Below are positions 11,302-22,338 of a stretch of DNA of 64,000 bases, piece after piece. Positions within the stretch are counted from its first letter, which is position 1. Each line of letters opens with the position of its first letter. The stretch is taken from NCBI GenBank assembly GCA_027559495.1, contig JAMXSV010000001.1:806001-870000 (forward strand). Direction: 5' to 3'. Made by a program: the position numbers and the translations under genes. This DNA comes from Aurifilum marmelostoma (lineage: Eukaryota; Ascomycota; Sordariomycetes; Diaporthales; Cryphonectriaceae). The notes under the pieces were generated by a model that made no database searches, was not told the DNA's origin, and was given only the letters and a program-made list of their open reading frames with translations.

Positions 11302-13970
11302 GGTGTCTTGCGTTGGGGCGGGGTGTTGTTGAATCGTTCTCTGGGGGGAAAAAATGTATGGAGAAGTGAATGCTTGTTTCTGAACAGAAAATGGCTGTCA
11401 CTGGGACAGAGATTGAAGAAGAGTTGCGAAAGGTCAAGCCCCATATACTGTGGTCATACAGTATACCCTGTTGCTGAAGGAGAGTACAGAACAGAAAAGA
11501 GGAGAAAAATGAAGGGAATGTGTGATCTCACGAGACCATCAACCAAGGAACGTAAGTTGACGGCAAGTCAAGCCCGTCAACAAAGGGAGCGAAGAATAAT
11601 GAAGGAAGAAAAACTGCGCAGAGAACAGAAAGAGAGCAAGAGAAGAAGAGACAAGAATAAAGTGCATGGGGAGAAGGAGGCAATAATTAGTACAAGTACG
11701 AAGACAGAGCAGAGGATGTGGACGAACGATCGAGCCTACATCCAAGATGGGCAAGGCGCCAACATGCCATCCATCCCACTGTGGCATCAGCCATCTACAC
11801 AACCACCACTACAATGTTCTACTTCCGGTACTGCGTTGAATGCAAGCTGCAGGGAGGGGCCGCCGCCCACGGACCCATTCTCTATTCTGATACTGCCCCC
11901 CCCCCTTCCTCAACCCCCTTGTGAGTGCATAGCACATTACCAGAACTAGGAGGAGGAGCAGGAGGGATGGAAGCCCAGAGCTGAAGCGCTCTAGAGGGCA
12001 TGCTTATTTAGATAGACGTACAAGGGGGGCCTGTAACTTGAGCCGCCTCCCCTGCATTTATCTACCCGTGGCGGCGGCGCCTATCCATGTATCATGAAAA
12101 AAAAAAAAAAAAAAAGGCCGTCAGAACTAAGTTGTTCCGGGAAACCCAGGCTTGAGAGGAGGAACGAGAAGGTTCAATTTTAAATTCGAGGGGGGCTCTA
12201 CCCACGCGAGAATGAGAAGGATGTTGCTGCTCCCAAGCTTTGTCAGAATCGGATTTGTTGGAATATGATAATATCCTCTACCTCTCTACCTTAACCTCGA
12301 CACCATGCGATGTTACCATTCACACATGCTGAAAGTTTCCCCCTGCGTGGAAGAGGTCTTCCTTTTGGTCACGACCTGCCGGCCTACCAAGCCAGATAGC
12401 CAGCGCTTGGCTTGTCCTGACGGGGAAAAGATGTTGAGCCAACAGGACGTGAGCTGGAAAAGTAAAAGAAGAGATAATCCGTGTGGTGTGTCATCATCGA
12501 GCCCGCCACACATCAATGTCAAACAACCGAAAAGTCTGTGGTGTGGGTGTGTGTTCATCGAGTCAGAAAAGCGGTTCGGGCGGTCCAATCAGTGCTGATG
12601 GCACGAGTCTGACCTCTCTCTGCAGAGACGAGAGAGAAGAGGTAATGGGAGGGAGGAATAAATAGGGGTGGAGGGGGGCCACGCCACATCTGCACGGGCG
12701 GCACACTCTGAAGCGAGGTCCGTTCGCTAGGTACCTATCATGTGTAATATTCAAGGGCTTTCCGCCCCAGAGCGCGTACTTCAGCGATTATCTAGCATCC
12801 GTTGAAAAAGTAGTAGTATGAGCAGTAGTAGTCTGTATTCTTAAACGTTTCGGAGCCGACTCACTCGCTCTTAATTATCACAGGATCATATAGAAAGCAC
12901 AGCACTGGAGAAAGAGATATCAGCAACATACGCGTGGGCCTAGACCACCGTTGTCCAGCTGATTCCGAGCATCGCAACCACGACCCCCTCAGTGGAGTCC
13001 AGGAATCAATACAGTGGGCATTCAATCTATCGGAGCGTTTCAATCTTGCAGTTTGGGGGGGAAGGGGGGGGGGGGCAAATAAGCTTCTTGTGATCTGTCG
13101 GGGGCCAACGATCCCGGAAACAAAACATGTTTATTCGATCTTCAGGGTTCTCATTGATATGTGTTTATAAATATATGTCTAATTGGAACATGACCATCAT
13201 GACATCCCCACCTGTAGCCGCTGATCTCCCCCCCCCCCCCCCCCCCTCCGCCCACCTGTAGCGGCTCGTCCCTTTTCGGCGGAAAAGACAACGGGGATTC
13301 ATTGCGCCAAGGACAAAATATTCCGAAACACTACTCAAGAAGACAGCGGATCTGACTACCTAGCCCCCTGCTCGTCCATGAATGGTTGAGGAGGAGAAGC
13401 CAAAAAATTCCCGAGGGTTGGCTCGAAGTGGTGTGTAAAAATCTTGCTTTGGTTGTAAAGGAAAAATTGTCAAGATGACTGGATTGGTTACAGCTCAGGT
13501 AAAATTTATTCAGAAAGGGGCCCCCCCTCCCCCACGCGCGGTCCTGTTTCAAACTTTAATAGTCTCGCAGCCCGGGCTGCAAGAGATTCCTAATCCTGCT
13601 ATGATCTAGGCCCGTCTTAGGAGAATGGGAATATGGAGGGTGGGGGTCTTATCACTGACCAGCCTGACCACACCCTCCTACGAATTATGCAGTCCAGTCA
13701 GCGATTACATGAATACAAGTTGTGCATTCCCAGTGTGGTCATGAAGAAAAAATGGGAGGTAATCACCATGGGGAGGTGCTGGCATGGCATTGAAGAAAAG
13801 GCATTCAGATCACAAATTGCAGTGACATTTGGAGTGACCTAGACTTGTATACACAATCATAAAGTGTATATACGGGTAGGAATGCAGCACAACGCTCGCT
13901 CAAACCCCCCCAACAGCCGCCGACGGGTTGAAATCAGCCATAGACAGCACCACACTTTCCAGGCCACCTT
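11302..13970. other. intergenic, no supported gene
   Basis: This is the 5' flank of the DUF1996 gene and the 3' flank of the amidohydrolase gene. The 300-codon plus-strand frame at 11047-11949 overlaps the DUF1996 first exon in antisense and is then Lys/Arg/Glu-rich from purine-rich sequence, so it is not called. A C19 run at 13228-13246 is flanked by copies of CCCACCTGTAGC. Confidence 0.55.
13206..13267. repeat. C19 tract between short direct repeats
   Basis: CCCACCTGTAGC occurs at about 13207-13218 and again at 13251-13262, on either side of a run of 19 C. Slippage or a small local duplication would explain it. Confidence 0.7.
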
Positions 13971-16900
13971 CTACTCGTCCACCTCATTGGGCCAACAGCT
14001 GCTGACCTCCAGCCTCCCGTCCTGCGCCTGGAATGCTAGCACCGGCGTCCCGAACTGCAGCGGGTTTCCCTCCCAGACCACAATGTCACCGCTCGCCTCG
14101 AGGCCCAGGATCTGCTCAATGTTGGTCGAGACGAGCGCCAGCGCGTCACGCTCGCTTAGGCCTGCATACTTGGCGGCCCAGGATGCCTCGAGGGCCGTGG
14201 ACTGGATGCGCGAATCGCCGGGAGGTCCTAGATTGGGAAGGAGAGCTTGTGAGCAAGTCTATTACATCGGGAAGGGGAGAAAGCAAAAAGAAAAGGAAAG
14301 GGAAGGAAAGTTCCTAAAGAGAAAAACAGGTAAAGTGTGTACTTACCACCTTGAGTGAGGATCGCAATACCAAAGAATACCCCCGCCTCTCTCAGGACAT
14401 CTGCAGGGCTCCTGCTAAGGGGAGGCCCGGGCAACGAATTAATTTTGGTCCAGCTGTCTGGACCGGGGCGGGTCGCCGTCAGGATCAGAGGAACATTGGC
14501 TTCCGCAATCTCCCGTGCGAACTGAAAGGTCGAGACAAGCATTAATTTTCAGCAAGAAAGCCTTTTTACAGAGAGTAGATGAGTATGCTCATGCGGGCTC
14601 GACTTACAAGAGGCGCTTCATGCCCTCCTAAGATGACAACATTGACATCAGGGTAGTCCTTTTTTAGTAAGATTGTCTGCTGGATATCGTGCTGCTCTCA
14701 GACTTCTCATTAGGACAACGAAGACAGAATCAACAGGGCACATGGGTGGGTGAGCAATGGGACTTACATTCGAGGCAGCGTTGATTACTAGGGGCATCGA
14801 ACCATTGGCAACCAAGGTCCATGGGTTCAGAGCATCAGCGTCATCCGCCCCCTTCTTGGCACTCCGTCCAGCCTTGACGAGCGCCCTGAGCTTCTCGATG
14901 GCCATACTAACAGCACCATCATTTGCCTTGGCCTCTTGGCCCAGCACAACATGCATGGCGACGTCTTCCTGGAACAGACCGCCGTTGAGAAGCGTGCTGT
15001 GCAGTCCCGTCCTCAGACCAGTAGACACACCCGTGATCAGTCCGCCCTTTGTAACAGGTGCCTGGACAGCCCGGGTAACGCCCCCTAGCCTGGCGCGCGC
15101 AAAGGCTTTGGCCTTGACCTCACCGCCTGCCAGGCTGACGGCATATTTCGCATAGTCAATATTATCTGCGTCCTTGGCCTCCTGGGGCTTGATCACATCG
15201 ACCAGACCGTCGCCGGTGTCTGGATTCGTGGTGATCTCGGCGAGGCCCAAAGCGGATGTCACAGCCGTCAAGCCACGAGTGACATGGGCATTCTTGAGGC
15301 GGATGTGGACGATATGGTCGTTGTCATCTGTGAGCTGGACAGCAGTGTTGGCGCAGTCTCCGCCCTCACTAGGACCCAGACAGACGACCTGGCCGTCCTG
15401 GATGATGAGCATGAGGTTTGACTTTGGGGTCGACAACCAGGATTCGCCGTCAGTTGTGGGCATCATGTCCGGCCTCTCGTCCAGAAACGACTTGGTAATT
15501 CCGCTGATCACAAAGGTCTGGCCTGGCCTGCGCACGTCGGCGCAGACCTGCGACCTCTCCTCCTCATCGATCGTGGCGCGCATTTCAGGCTGTCCCGCGC
15601 CCCTGTGCACATCGTCAACGGCCTCGAAAACAACACGTGCAGTGTTCTCCTCGACTTTGACGGGGTCCAGGGCCGCCACGCCGTCGATGTAGACCTGCTT
15701 TGGCGTGGCACCGACGGAGAGAGGATGCGAATCCCAGATTACAAGGTCGGCATCATATCCTGCTCGCGTATAGCCCACCCGGAAATCGAGGTCGATGGCT
15801 CTGGCTGGGATGGAAGTAATGGACTGCAGTGCCTTATCCGCCGGTAGGCCAAAGGAATGGCCCACAGCTGCCTGGAGCCGCAGATACTGCGCCGAGAGGT
15901 CCTCCTCAGCATTATCAGACTTGTAAGCCACCGGTACGCCGTGGTCATTGAGGATCTTGCCGGCATAAAGGCTGGGGGCGTACGCCTCTTGCTTGTAGAG
16001 TGAGAACTCTGCAAATGTCGCGACTGTGATGTTCCTACCACACGCATTCAAGGTCAACGTCGTGATACAATGACAAGAAGGAAGAAGAAAAAAGTCAGTG
16101 GTGAGGATAGGATGCGGATGAGAAAAACATACTCGCCATACTCCTTCAACATCTCAGGGACCTGCCAGGCCTCAATGGCGTGGTGAAAAGCCCGGACTCT
16201 GAAGCCGAACTCGTGGGATACACGTAGCATGGTCTCCATGTCCTCGGGCTCGTAGCAGTGGTTATGCATGGCCACACGGCCCCTGAGCATGGCTGCTGTG
16301 CTCTCCAGCTCGAGTTCCTCGGGAAACCCGCCCTTGTCAGCCAGCAGGCTCACCCTGGCCTCAGTGCTGCTGCTCCTCGCTGCTATGTGGGCGCCCTCGC
16401 ACCACGCGTCCTGTTTGTCGATGAGGTCCTTGGCCCTCGCGAGCCACTTCCGCAGAACCCACACATTGCCCATCCTCGTATGCCCATATTCCCCTCTTTG
16501 GGTTCTCACCACATGCCATCTTCATGTACCGGTGTCTCTCAGCCGGGTCGATGCCATGGTCCAGTAGCATCTCCTCGACCACATACTCGCCGTGCGGCCC
16601 AGCCTTCACCGCGTTCTTCACGACAGCACCCTCACCACCCATGATGTTGGCGCTGCCCGGGATGATCAGACTGGACGTGACGCCGCCCGAGGCGATCAGT
16701 CTGGTGGCCACATCGTAGGCCTTCATGCCGTCGATGGCGCTCACAAAGGGCGTGAGCGGGCCAAAGTCGGGATGCATCTCGTTGGAGTCTTCTGTGGCGT
16801 CGGTATTGGGCCAGGCCATGACCAGATGGTGTGCGTGCATGTCGACCAGGCCGGGCGTCACGTATGCCCCGCGGAGATCAACTACCTTTGTGTCTTTGTC

Positions 16901-17407
16901 GACGTCCACGACCGCACCAGCAGAGGAGACTGATGTGATGAGACCCCGGGAGAAGACAATGTCGACAGCACCCTCGAGGAAAGCCTCGCCGTCAAAGAGC
17001 GTCGCGTTGCGCAGCACCACCGTCCCGGCCTGACCGCTCACATCGTTCCATCTCGGGTTCTCGCTGCGGGCCCGGGGCTCGATCCTAGCCGGGAACGTAG
17101 CGAGGGCCGCGCAGGACGCCAAGCCTGCCTCGAACTTCTTCTCCTCGAGGGCCGACAGGACAGCTCGAGGCTGTTGGCCTCGTGTGCGGCTGTTCCATAG
17201 GTACAGCCAGGACAGCTGGATGGCGAGGAGCAGGACCACGACGAGGCGGACCGAGAGGGTCCTGCGCAGATGGCGGCGGCCTGGCTGGACTTTGGGATAT
17301 GCGTGTGCTTCATGGTAAGCTGGAGGGGCCGGTGATGAGCTGACTGGCAGCTTGTCACTGCTACTGAAGCCGCCCATCATCCTTGGGAGCGAGGATAGAC
17401 CCCTCAA
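13971..17407 (-). CDS. large membrane-anchored amidohydrolase-superfamily protein, one frame break
   Basis: Five exons (17407-16133, 16034-14768, 14691-14608, 14521-14347, 14227-13971) give about 1018 aa after one 1-nt correction. A hydrophobic helix at residues ~53-71 follows a basic stretch, suggesting a type II membrane anchor. The first half is a metal-dependent amidohydrolase: PGLVDMHAHH carries the HxH metal ligands (His191, His193), then come GENPKR, HTRMG, AMHNHCYE and AFHHAIEAW, and DADLVIWDSHPLSVGATP ends that domain. This arrangement matches fungal proteins often labelled amidohydrolase or carbohydrate esterase family 9; the substrate is unknown. The second half repeats the amidohydrolase pattern (LKKDYPDVNVVILGGHEA, then ASGDIVVWEGNPLQFGTP) but lacks an HxH. 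Intron donors are gtatgt, gtaagt, gtaagt and gtaagt. The frame shifts within AGAGGGGAA (C4 at 16491-16494 on the plus strand); dropping one base joins GENPKR to EYGHTRMG. The exon starting at 14691 could instead begin 3 nt earlier. Confidence 0.82.
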
Positions 17408-18350
17408 TTGGTGGGCGGGAGCGAGTAATGTTGACTATTGTTCTGTGGCAGGAGGTGGCTCACTCGAGAAGGTGCTATGCTGAGTGCTGTCAATGTGGGA
17501 AGGAGCAGGGCTAGTGTGTCATGCCAGCTAACACCTGCAGATATCCTCCCTGATGTGCTCCAATTCCACAGTCTGTGCTGTGTTAATGTTGTCAATATTG
17601 TGTTTTCAAGGTATAATCCATAACAAGGCCGACAAGAGAGGTTCTTATTCAAAAATAAAAGAAAACAAAAAGCATCGGATCACCCCCCTTCCAACGTCAA
17701 TCCTGAGAAGGAAGGAGCTGCTGCATGAGGGTCTAAAAGTGGAGGGGACCCCTGGGTGGATAGCACCTGCTAGGGGGCCCTGTAGTAGGTCTGCTGTAGC
17801 CCCTACCATAGCACTATCACTGTATCTTGTGCCTGCGAGTCCAAGTAATTGTAGCCCTGATGCCGGTGCAGTGGCAGGGATACAGATCCTCTATCACATG
17901 TAACATCAACAATTCCTTCAACGTCTTGTCCTCCGGCAAATTCAATGTTGACCCACTGCAGGTGAGGCTCCAGGGCTTGAAAATGGGCTATTTGACCAAA
18001 TCTTTGTATGGAAAATGGATTGTGCTGTAACCCACAGTTGTGGACAGCAGGTTTCATCCCTGTGTTGGCCCAGTATGCATTATTTCACAGCCTCCCCAGA
18101 AAGTAGCATATTCCATGAGCTGTAATGACTTGGAAATCGCAATGAAATATATGGGCGTACGTGAAGAAGACAGTTGAGCCTAGTAAAAACTTGCTTGTTA
18201 GGTTCTACCTCGGAGAGAACGTACACAGGACCAGCAGATTTATTCTCCAGAAGCTCAACAGCACATTTTCCAGAGACCATAAGCAGATAGTCAAAAGTGT
18301 GACAGAACAAATATCTATATTCTATGCTATTTGTAACCAATGAGACTTTC
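17408..18350. other. intergenic; possible gene relic
   Basis: More AT-rich than the neighbouring genes. Two minus-strand open stretches, 18080-18340 and 17803-18057, follow one another and look more protein-like than the surrounding sequence. I cannot assign a family or splice structure, so they are noted only as a possible relic. Confidence 0.4.
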
Positions 18351-20103
18351 CTAGAGAAATTCTAAAGGGGCATGTAATCTATATCCTGCCAATAACCACC
18401 CAAACACCACATAAAAACCGGGCACTCTTCCTTCTTCAAAGCTCAGCTTCCTCGTTCGCCCCAGCAGCCACCTCCGGCAGCCTCCTCTCATCATCTCCCC
18501 TCTCCGCCGCGTGGGAAGCCGACATCTCGCTCGCCCCATCCAGATCCCGCAGTATACGTCCCCCCCCCTCGCACTCTCCACATCTATTCCACTGCGCACG
18601 CTCCGCCTCAGAATCCACCTGAAGACATACACCAGCGCCTGTGCCAAGAACACCTGCTCCATGGTATACAGCAGCACAGGGATCTGCAGATAGGCCCTCG
18701 TCAGCTCGTCCTGGCCCGACCACATGGCCGCCACCAGCGGGATGCCGACGCCGGTGGTCTTGGCCGCGCCGCAGAAGCACACGGCGACGGCCTGCTCCTT
18801 TGACATTTGCCGGGGGTGGATAAAGTGCCTGATGGGCCGCGGGATGGAAACACCCGCGAGTCGGGGTCCTATCGCCTTCTTGGCGAGGTCGTATGGCGGC
18901 CGTGCAAGTACGAAACAGATTACGGTGAACAGGATGTAGAGCCCGATGTCCATGAAGACGATGAAGATGATAGAGGCCTTGGGCATGGTGTAGAGGGCAC
19001 CAGTCTTGAAGGCATTGGAGAAGGTGGACCTGATAAAACACAAGCACATGGTCAGCGTCTTCCTCTCGTTGGTATGATCAGAGATGACCGGGGAAAACGT
19101 AATGAATGCGAGGGTTTGTGAAGTAATTAATCATCAATACTGACCATATCAGGGTACAGAGGAAGAAGGTCGACAGCTTCCCGAGTTTCAGGCGCGTCAC
19201 GCACCACACAACCTGCTTCTCAAACAATGCCCGGACCGCCTGTCCTACCACGAAGGGCAGGATGACCGTGAGACCCATCTTTTCGGCAACACCACTATAC
19301 ATTGCGCCCAGGGTGCTAGGCGACGCTGGCATCCACGGTTCAAACTCGGGCCTGCGTGGGATGAGAGCGTATATAAGCCCTGGGCTGATAAAAGAACCAA
19401 ACACGTTTCCAATGACCACTTCGATGATGGCCGCCGCGTCGTCGCCCCCCGCGTTACGGGTCATGACGACGTTGGAAGAAATCGTGGTGGGGAGACAGCT
19501 CGTCACCAGCATCCCGATGAGCACGGGGATCTCGATGGTGTGAGTCTTCAGGTCGCCAGCGGCGATGATGATCCACATGATAACTTCTCAAACGGGCTTC
19601 TGGGTCAGCAAGGAATCGAACCCTAAGCACGCTCACACACAGGAAGACAAAAACAGGTTCTTGGTGGCAAGACTGACCCAGCCAGATCACAGGTATAACA
19701 ACGAAGCTGATTCCCTGGACTGTGATATGCAGTCGCCAGTTGAAGAGGTTCTCGCGGAGCTTCTGGTTCGAGAGCTGCAGGCCGCTGATGAGGAAGACGA
19801 CGGCGACAGAGCCGTATAGGATGCTGTACTCGGATCTGATCGGACCACCAGTAGCGGCCACGTCTTGGACGGGGTATGTCAGTTCATCCCAAGCCGAAAT
19901 TGGATCCTGAATAGCACGGTGATGATGATGGGGACTTGGTTACCGGGCCATCGCCATGCCAACACACAAGCCAGACCAAACAAAATCACCAGCCACTGGT
20001 CAGAGAGGAACTGGACGAATTTGTTATGTGGTTTGGCCACCTTCACTCCGCTCTTTTGGTCACTCCCCTTAAGATTTTCCGGTATCCTGATAGTAACAAC
20101 CAT
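18351..20103 (-). CDS. SBF-like (Rch1-type) sodium/bile-acid-symporter-fold membrane protein
   Basis: Four exons (20103-19944, 19863-19678, 19586-19145, 19029-18351) join in frame. About ten membrane helices are expected. Family sequences include the N-terminal FLSDQWLVILFG, GGPIRSEYSILYGSVAV, LPTTISSNVVMTRNAGGDDAAA with the conserved Asn and Thr, and the later AVAVCFCGAAKTTGVGIP. Fungal relatives (Candida Rch1, yeast YMR034C) are plasma-membrane proteins; Rch1 dampens calcium uptake, so a role in ion homeostasis is inferred. The start at 20103 is the first true ATG; codons upstream open only with GTG. Intron 2 is best spliced at a GAG acceptor (exon from 19586), giving VIWLGEVIMWIIIAAGD; the earlier TAG acceptor would include an in-frame TGA. 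As written the protein is 488 aa. One more G in the G9 run (C9 at 18560-18568) would instead give an acidic tail ending at 18436 (about 460 aa), which looks more natural. Confidence 0.85.
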
Positions 20104-22338
20104 CGTCTCTCTCGCTCTCTTCCTCTCTCGCACCGGTCTATCGCCTCACCTAGAGCCGCCACCACCACAAGAGAAGTAATAGGAAGTGGATTTGTGAAGC
20201 GGATCTGGCTTATGTTCGCGATCAACAGCAACAACGCCCAATGTACTTGGCTTTTCAACAAGACAGTATTTCAAGATAATAGAAAAATGAGAACTAATCC
20301 TAGACGCATAGAATTTTTGTTTTCTTTCTCATCGCCAAGATGGGGGAAAAGGCAAAGGCGAGATAAGTATAGATGAGGATGAGCCATGTTTATACACACA
20401 CCACAAACCCGCGTTATTGCCGCTCCGCCCTCTCCGAAGATCGGTCATTTTTTTTTTACTCTCCGTGCCATTCAAGTGTTTAGCCCCATTGTAATTGTCC
20501 ACTTCCGATTACACTACCGTAGATGCTTTTATATCAAAAGATGGTCGCGCAAGATTTGTGGACGCACACGAAGAGGCTGTAGGATAATAGTAGGAAGAAG
20601 GATGGATTGTGTTAGTATCACTAAATGCCAGAGGCACTGCTATATGCTGGGCATCTCCGGGCGCTAGTCCCGATTTGAGGTAGCTGGCCAGTAATGTAAC
20701 GCAGACCTGGGTCTTGATACCCAGTCGGGCTAGCCTTCCACTACCTCATTGGTGAGCCCTGTGAACAGTCAAGGGCTCAGTGAATGCCTGCCTCCCTTTC
20801 CGAGCTGAGGGCCTCCATAGTATACGGGATCCATATCGCCTCTGCCATAAAAAAGCAGTTTTCGGGCGAATTTTTTTTGGAACTTTTTTCTTGGTGGTGT
20901 GTTCGGGAGTAGGAAAATACGGCGAGGCTGAATACTTGAATAGAACGGAGGGTATTACTGCATAACAGGCGGGTGCTGGGTGGGTGGGTGGACTCCTCCA
21001 TAGCGCATATTCGGATCGACTGGCCCGAATCCCATGATGGTGAACTGACATGATGGTTGGCGGCAAGAACAGCCTGTGTGATTAACGGCCGAGAAAGTGG
21101 CTGGCTGGGTTGACAATGTATTGTGGGAAGGCCTCTTCTGATCAATTCTTTGTTCTTGGAACAGGAGATTCGTTATATTTATTTCATAAGCAGGTCGAAA
21201 TTACCCTCATTCAGTCCTAAAATGCGAACAGCGAGCATCAAATCAGGCCTCATTCACCACCGGTTATATCAATCATCAAATTGATACCTTTGCACCACCA
21301 GTCCTCGGTTGCTCGCTCCCGAATCACAGATGCTCGAATACTCATCATCGACTATCAACCATGAACCATGTTCGAAGTCCACTTATAACTTCACGTGGCT
21401 TCAACGATGAACAATGTTCTGGTTATTGTTTTGGCCGCCTGCTGGCGAAACACCTTCAAGACGGACTTTCCAGCGGGCGGCTTCCAGTTTGAGACGTCTA
21501 GCAACACGATTCAATGCGACTCGGCTGGCTGGTTCGACCAAGAGATAATGTGATTGGATGAAATCGGGGGTTTCTGTTTCTCACTGGCTCTGTGGATGTA
21601 ATGGTCAGCTGAGCAACAATGAGAGCCGATCTTCTTGGTTTACGAAACGAAGCCTGGCAGCGTTGTTCCGGACGGAAGTCCGTGAACCTCCAAGCACCTA
21701 GTAATGTAGACACCGGGCCTGCCTTGACCCTTGTTCAAGTTTCCAAAGGAAATAATAGATATCCTCTCTCACCTCAATGGGACAAGGAACTTGAGCATGC
21801 TCAGGGCGACTCCCATTTAATTCGGAATAAATTAATTCATGAACCCTCCTTCTTCCGCTTTCTCTGGCAGCCCAACGCTCATCGGAAAATCATAACCAAA
21901 CCCCCCTGTGTTGCCTCCTCCTCCTCCTTCTCCTCCTCATCCATCACCCACTCAATTGCTACTATTGCAACTGAGAGAAGCGAAGGAGTGGTGGGAAAGG
22001 GGAAGCTTGTGCACAGCAAGAGAAAGGCCGCGAGACCAACCACCAAAATACCAGAACGCCTCACGCTCATGCGTTGCGGTTTGTACATTTCGAGACACAA
22101 AAGTTTTACGTATTAGAAAAGCGCAGCAAAGGTATGGAAGAAGTAAGAAACGTGCAAGGGAAAAAGGTAAAAACAAGTCGAAAAAGAAGAAAGGTGGGGG
22201 TATTGTCGTAATTCATCGCGCGCAGCTAATTGAGGTTGTGTTTCATACGAGAAGAAAGAAGAGCGAGTTGAGGGAGTCGTAGCTCGTCTGGTCGGGAAGG
22301 AGAAGATCAGGCTTCGGCAGACACGAGAGAAGCGTCAA
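20104..22338. other. intergenic, no supported gene
   Basis: This is the 5' flank of the transporter gene and the 3' flank of the Erf4 gene. Purine-rich and pyrimidine-rich tracts occur at 21910-21950 and 22130-22260. No open frame has a recognisable domain. Confidence 0.55.

Noticed and set aside
11047..11949. 300-codon plus-strand frame
   Set aside because: Antisense of the DUF1996 first exon followed by purine-rich sequence; Lys/Arg/Glu low complexity.
19579..19625. Apparent nonsense codon (TGA) making the SBF transporter a pseudogene
   Set aside because: A GAG acceptor downstream removes the TGA and restores the family sequence, so splicing explains it.
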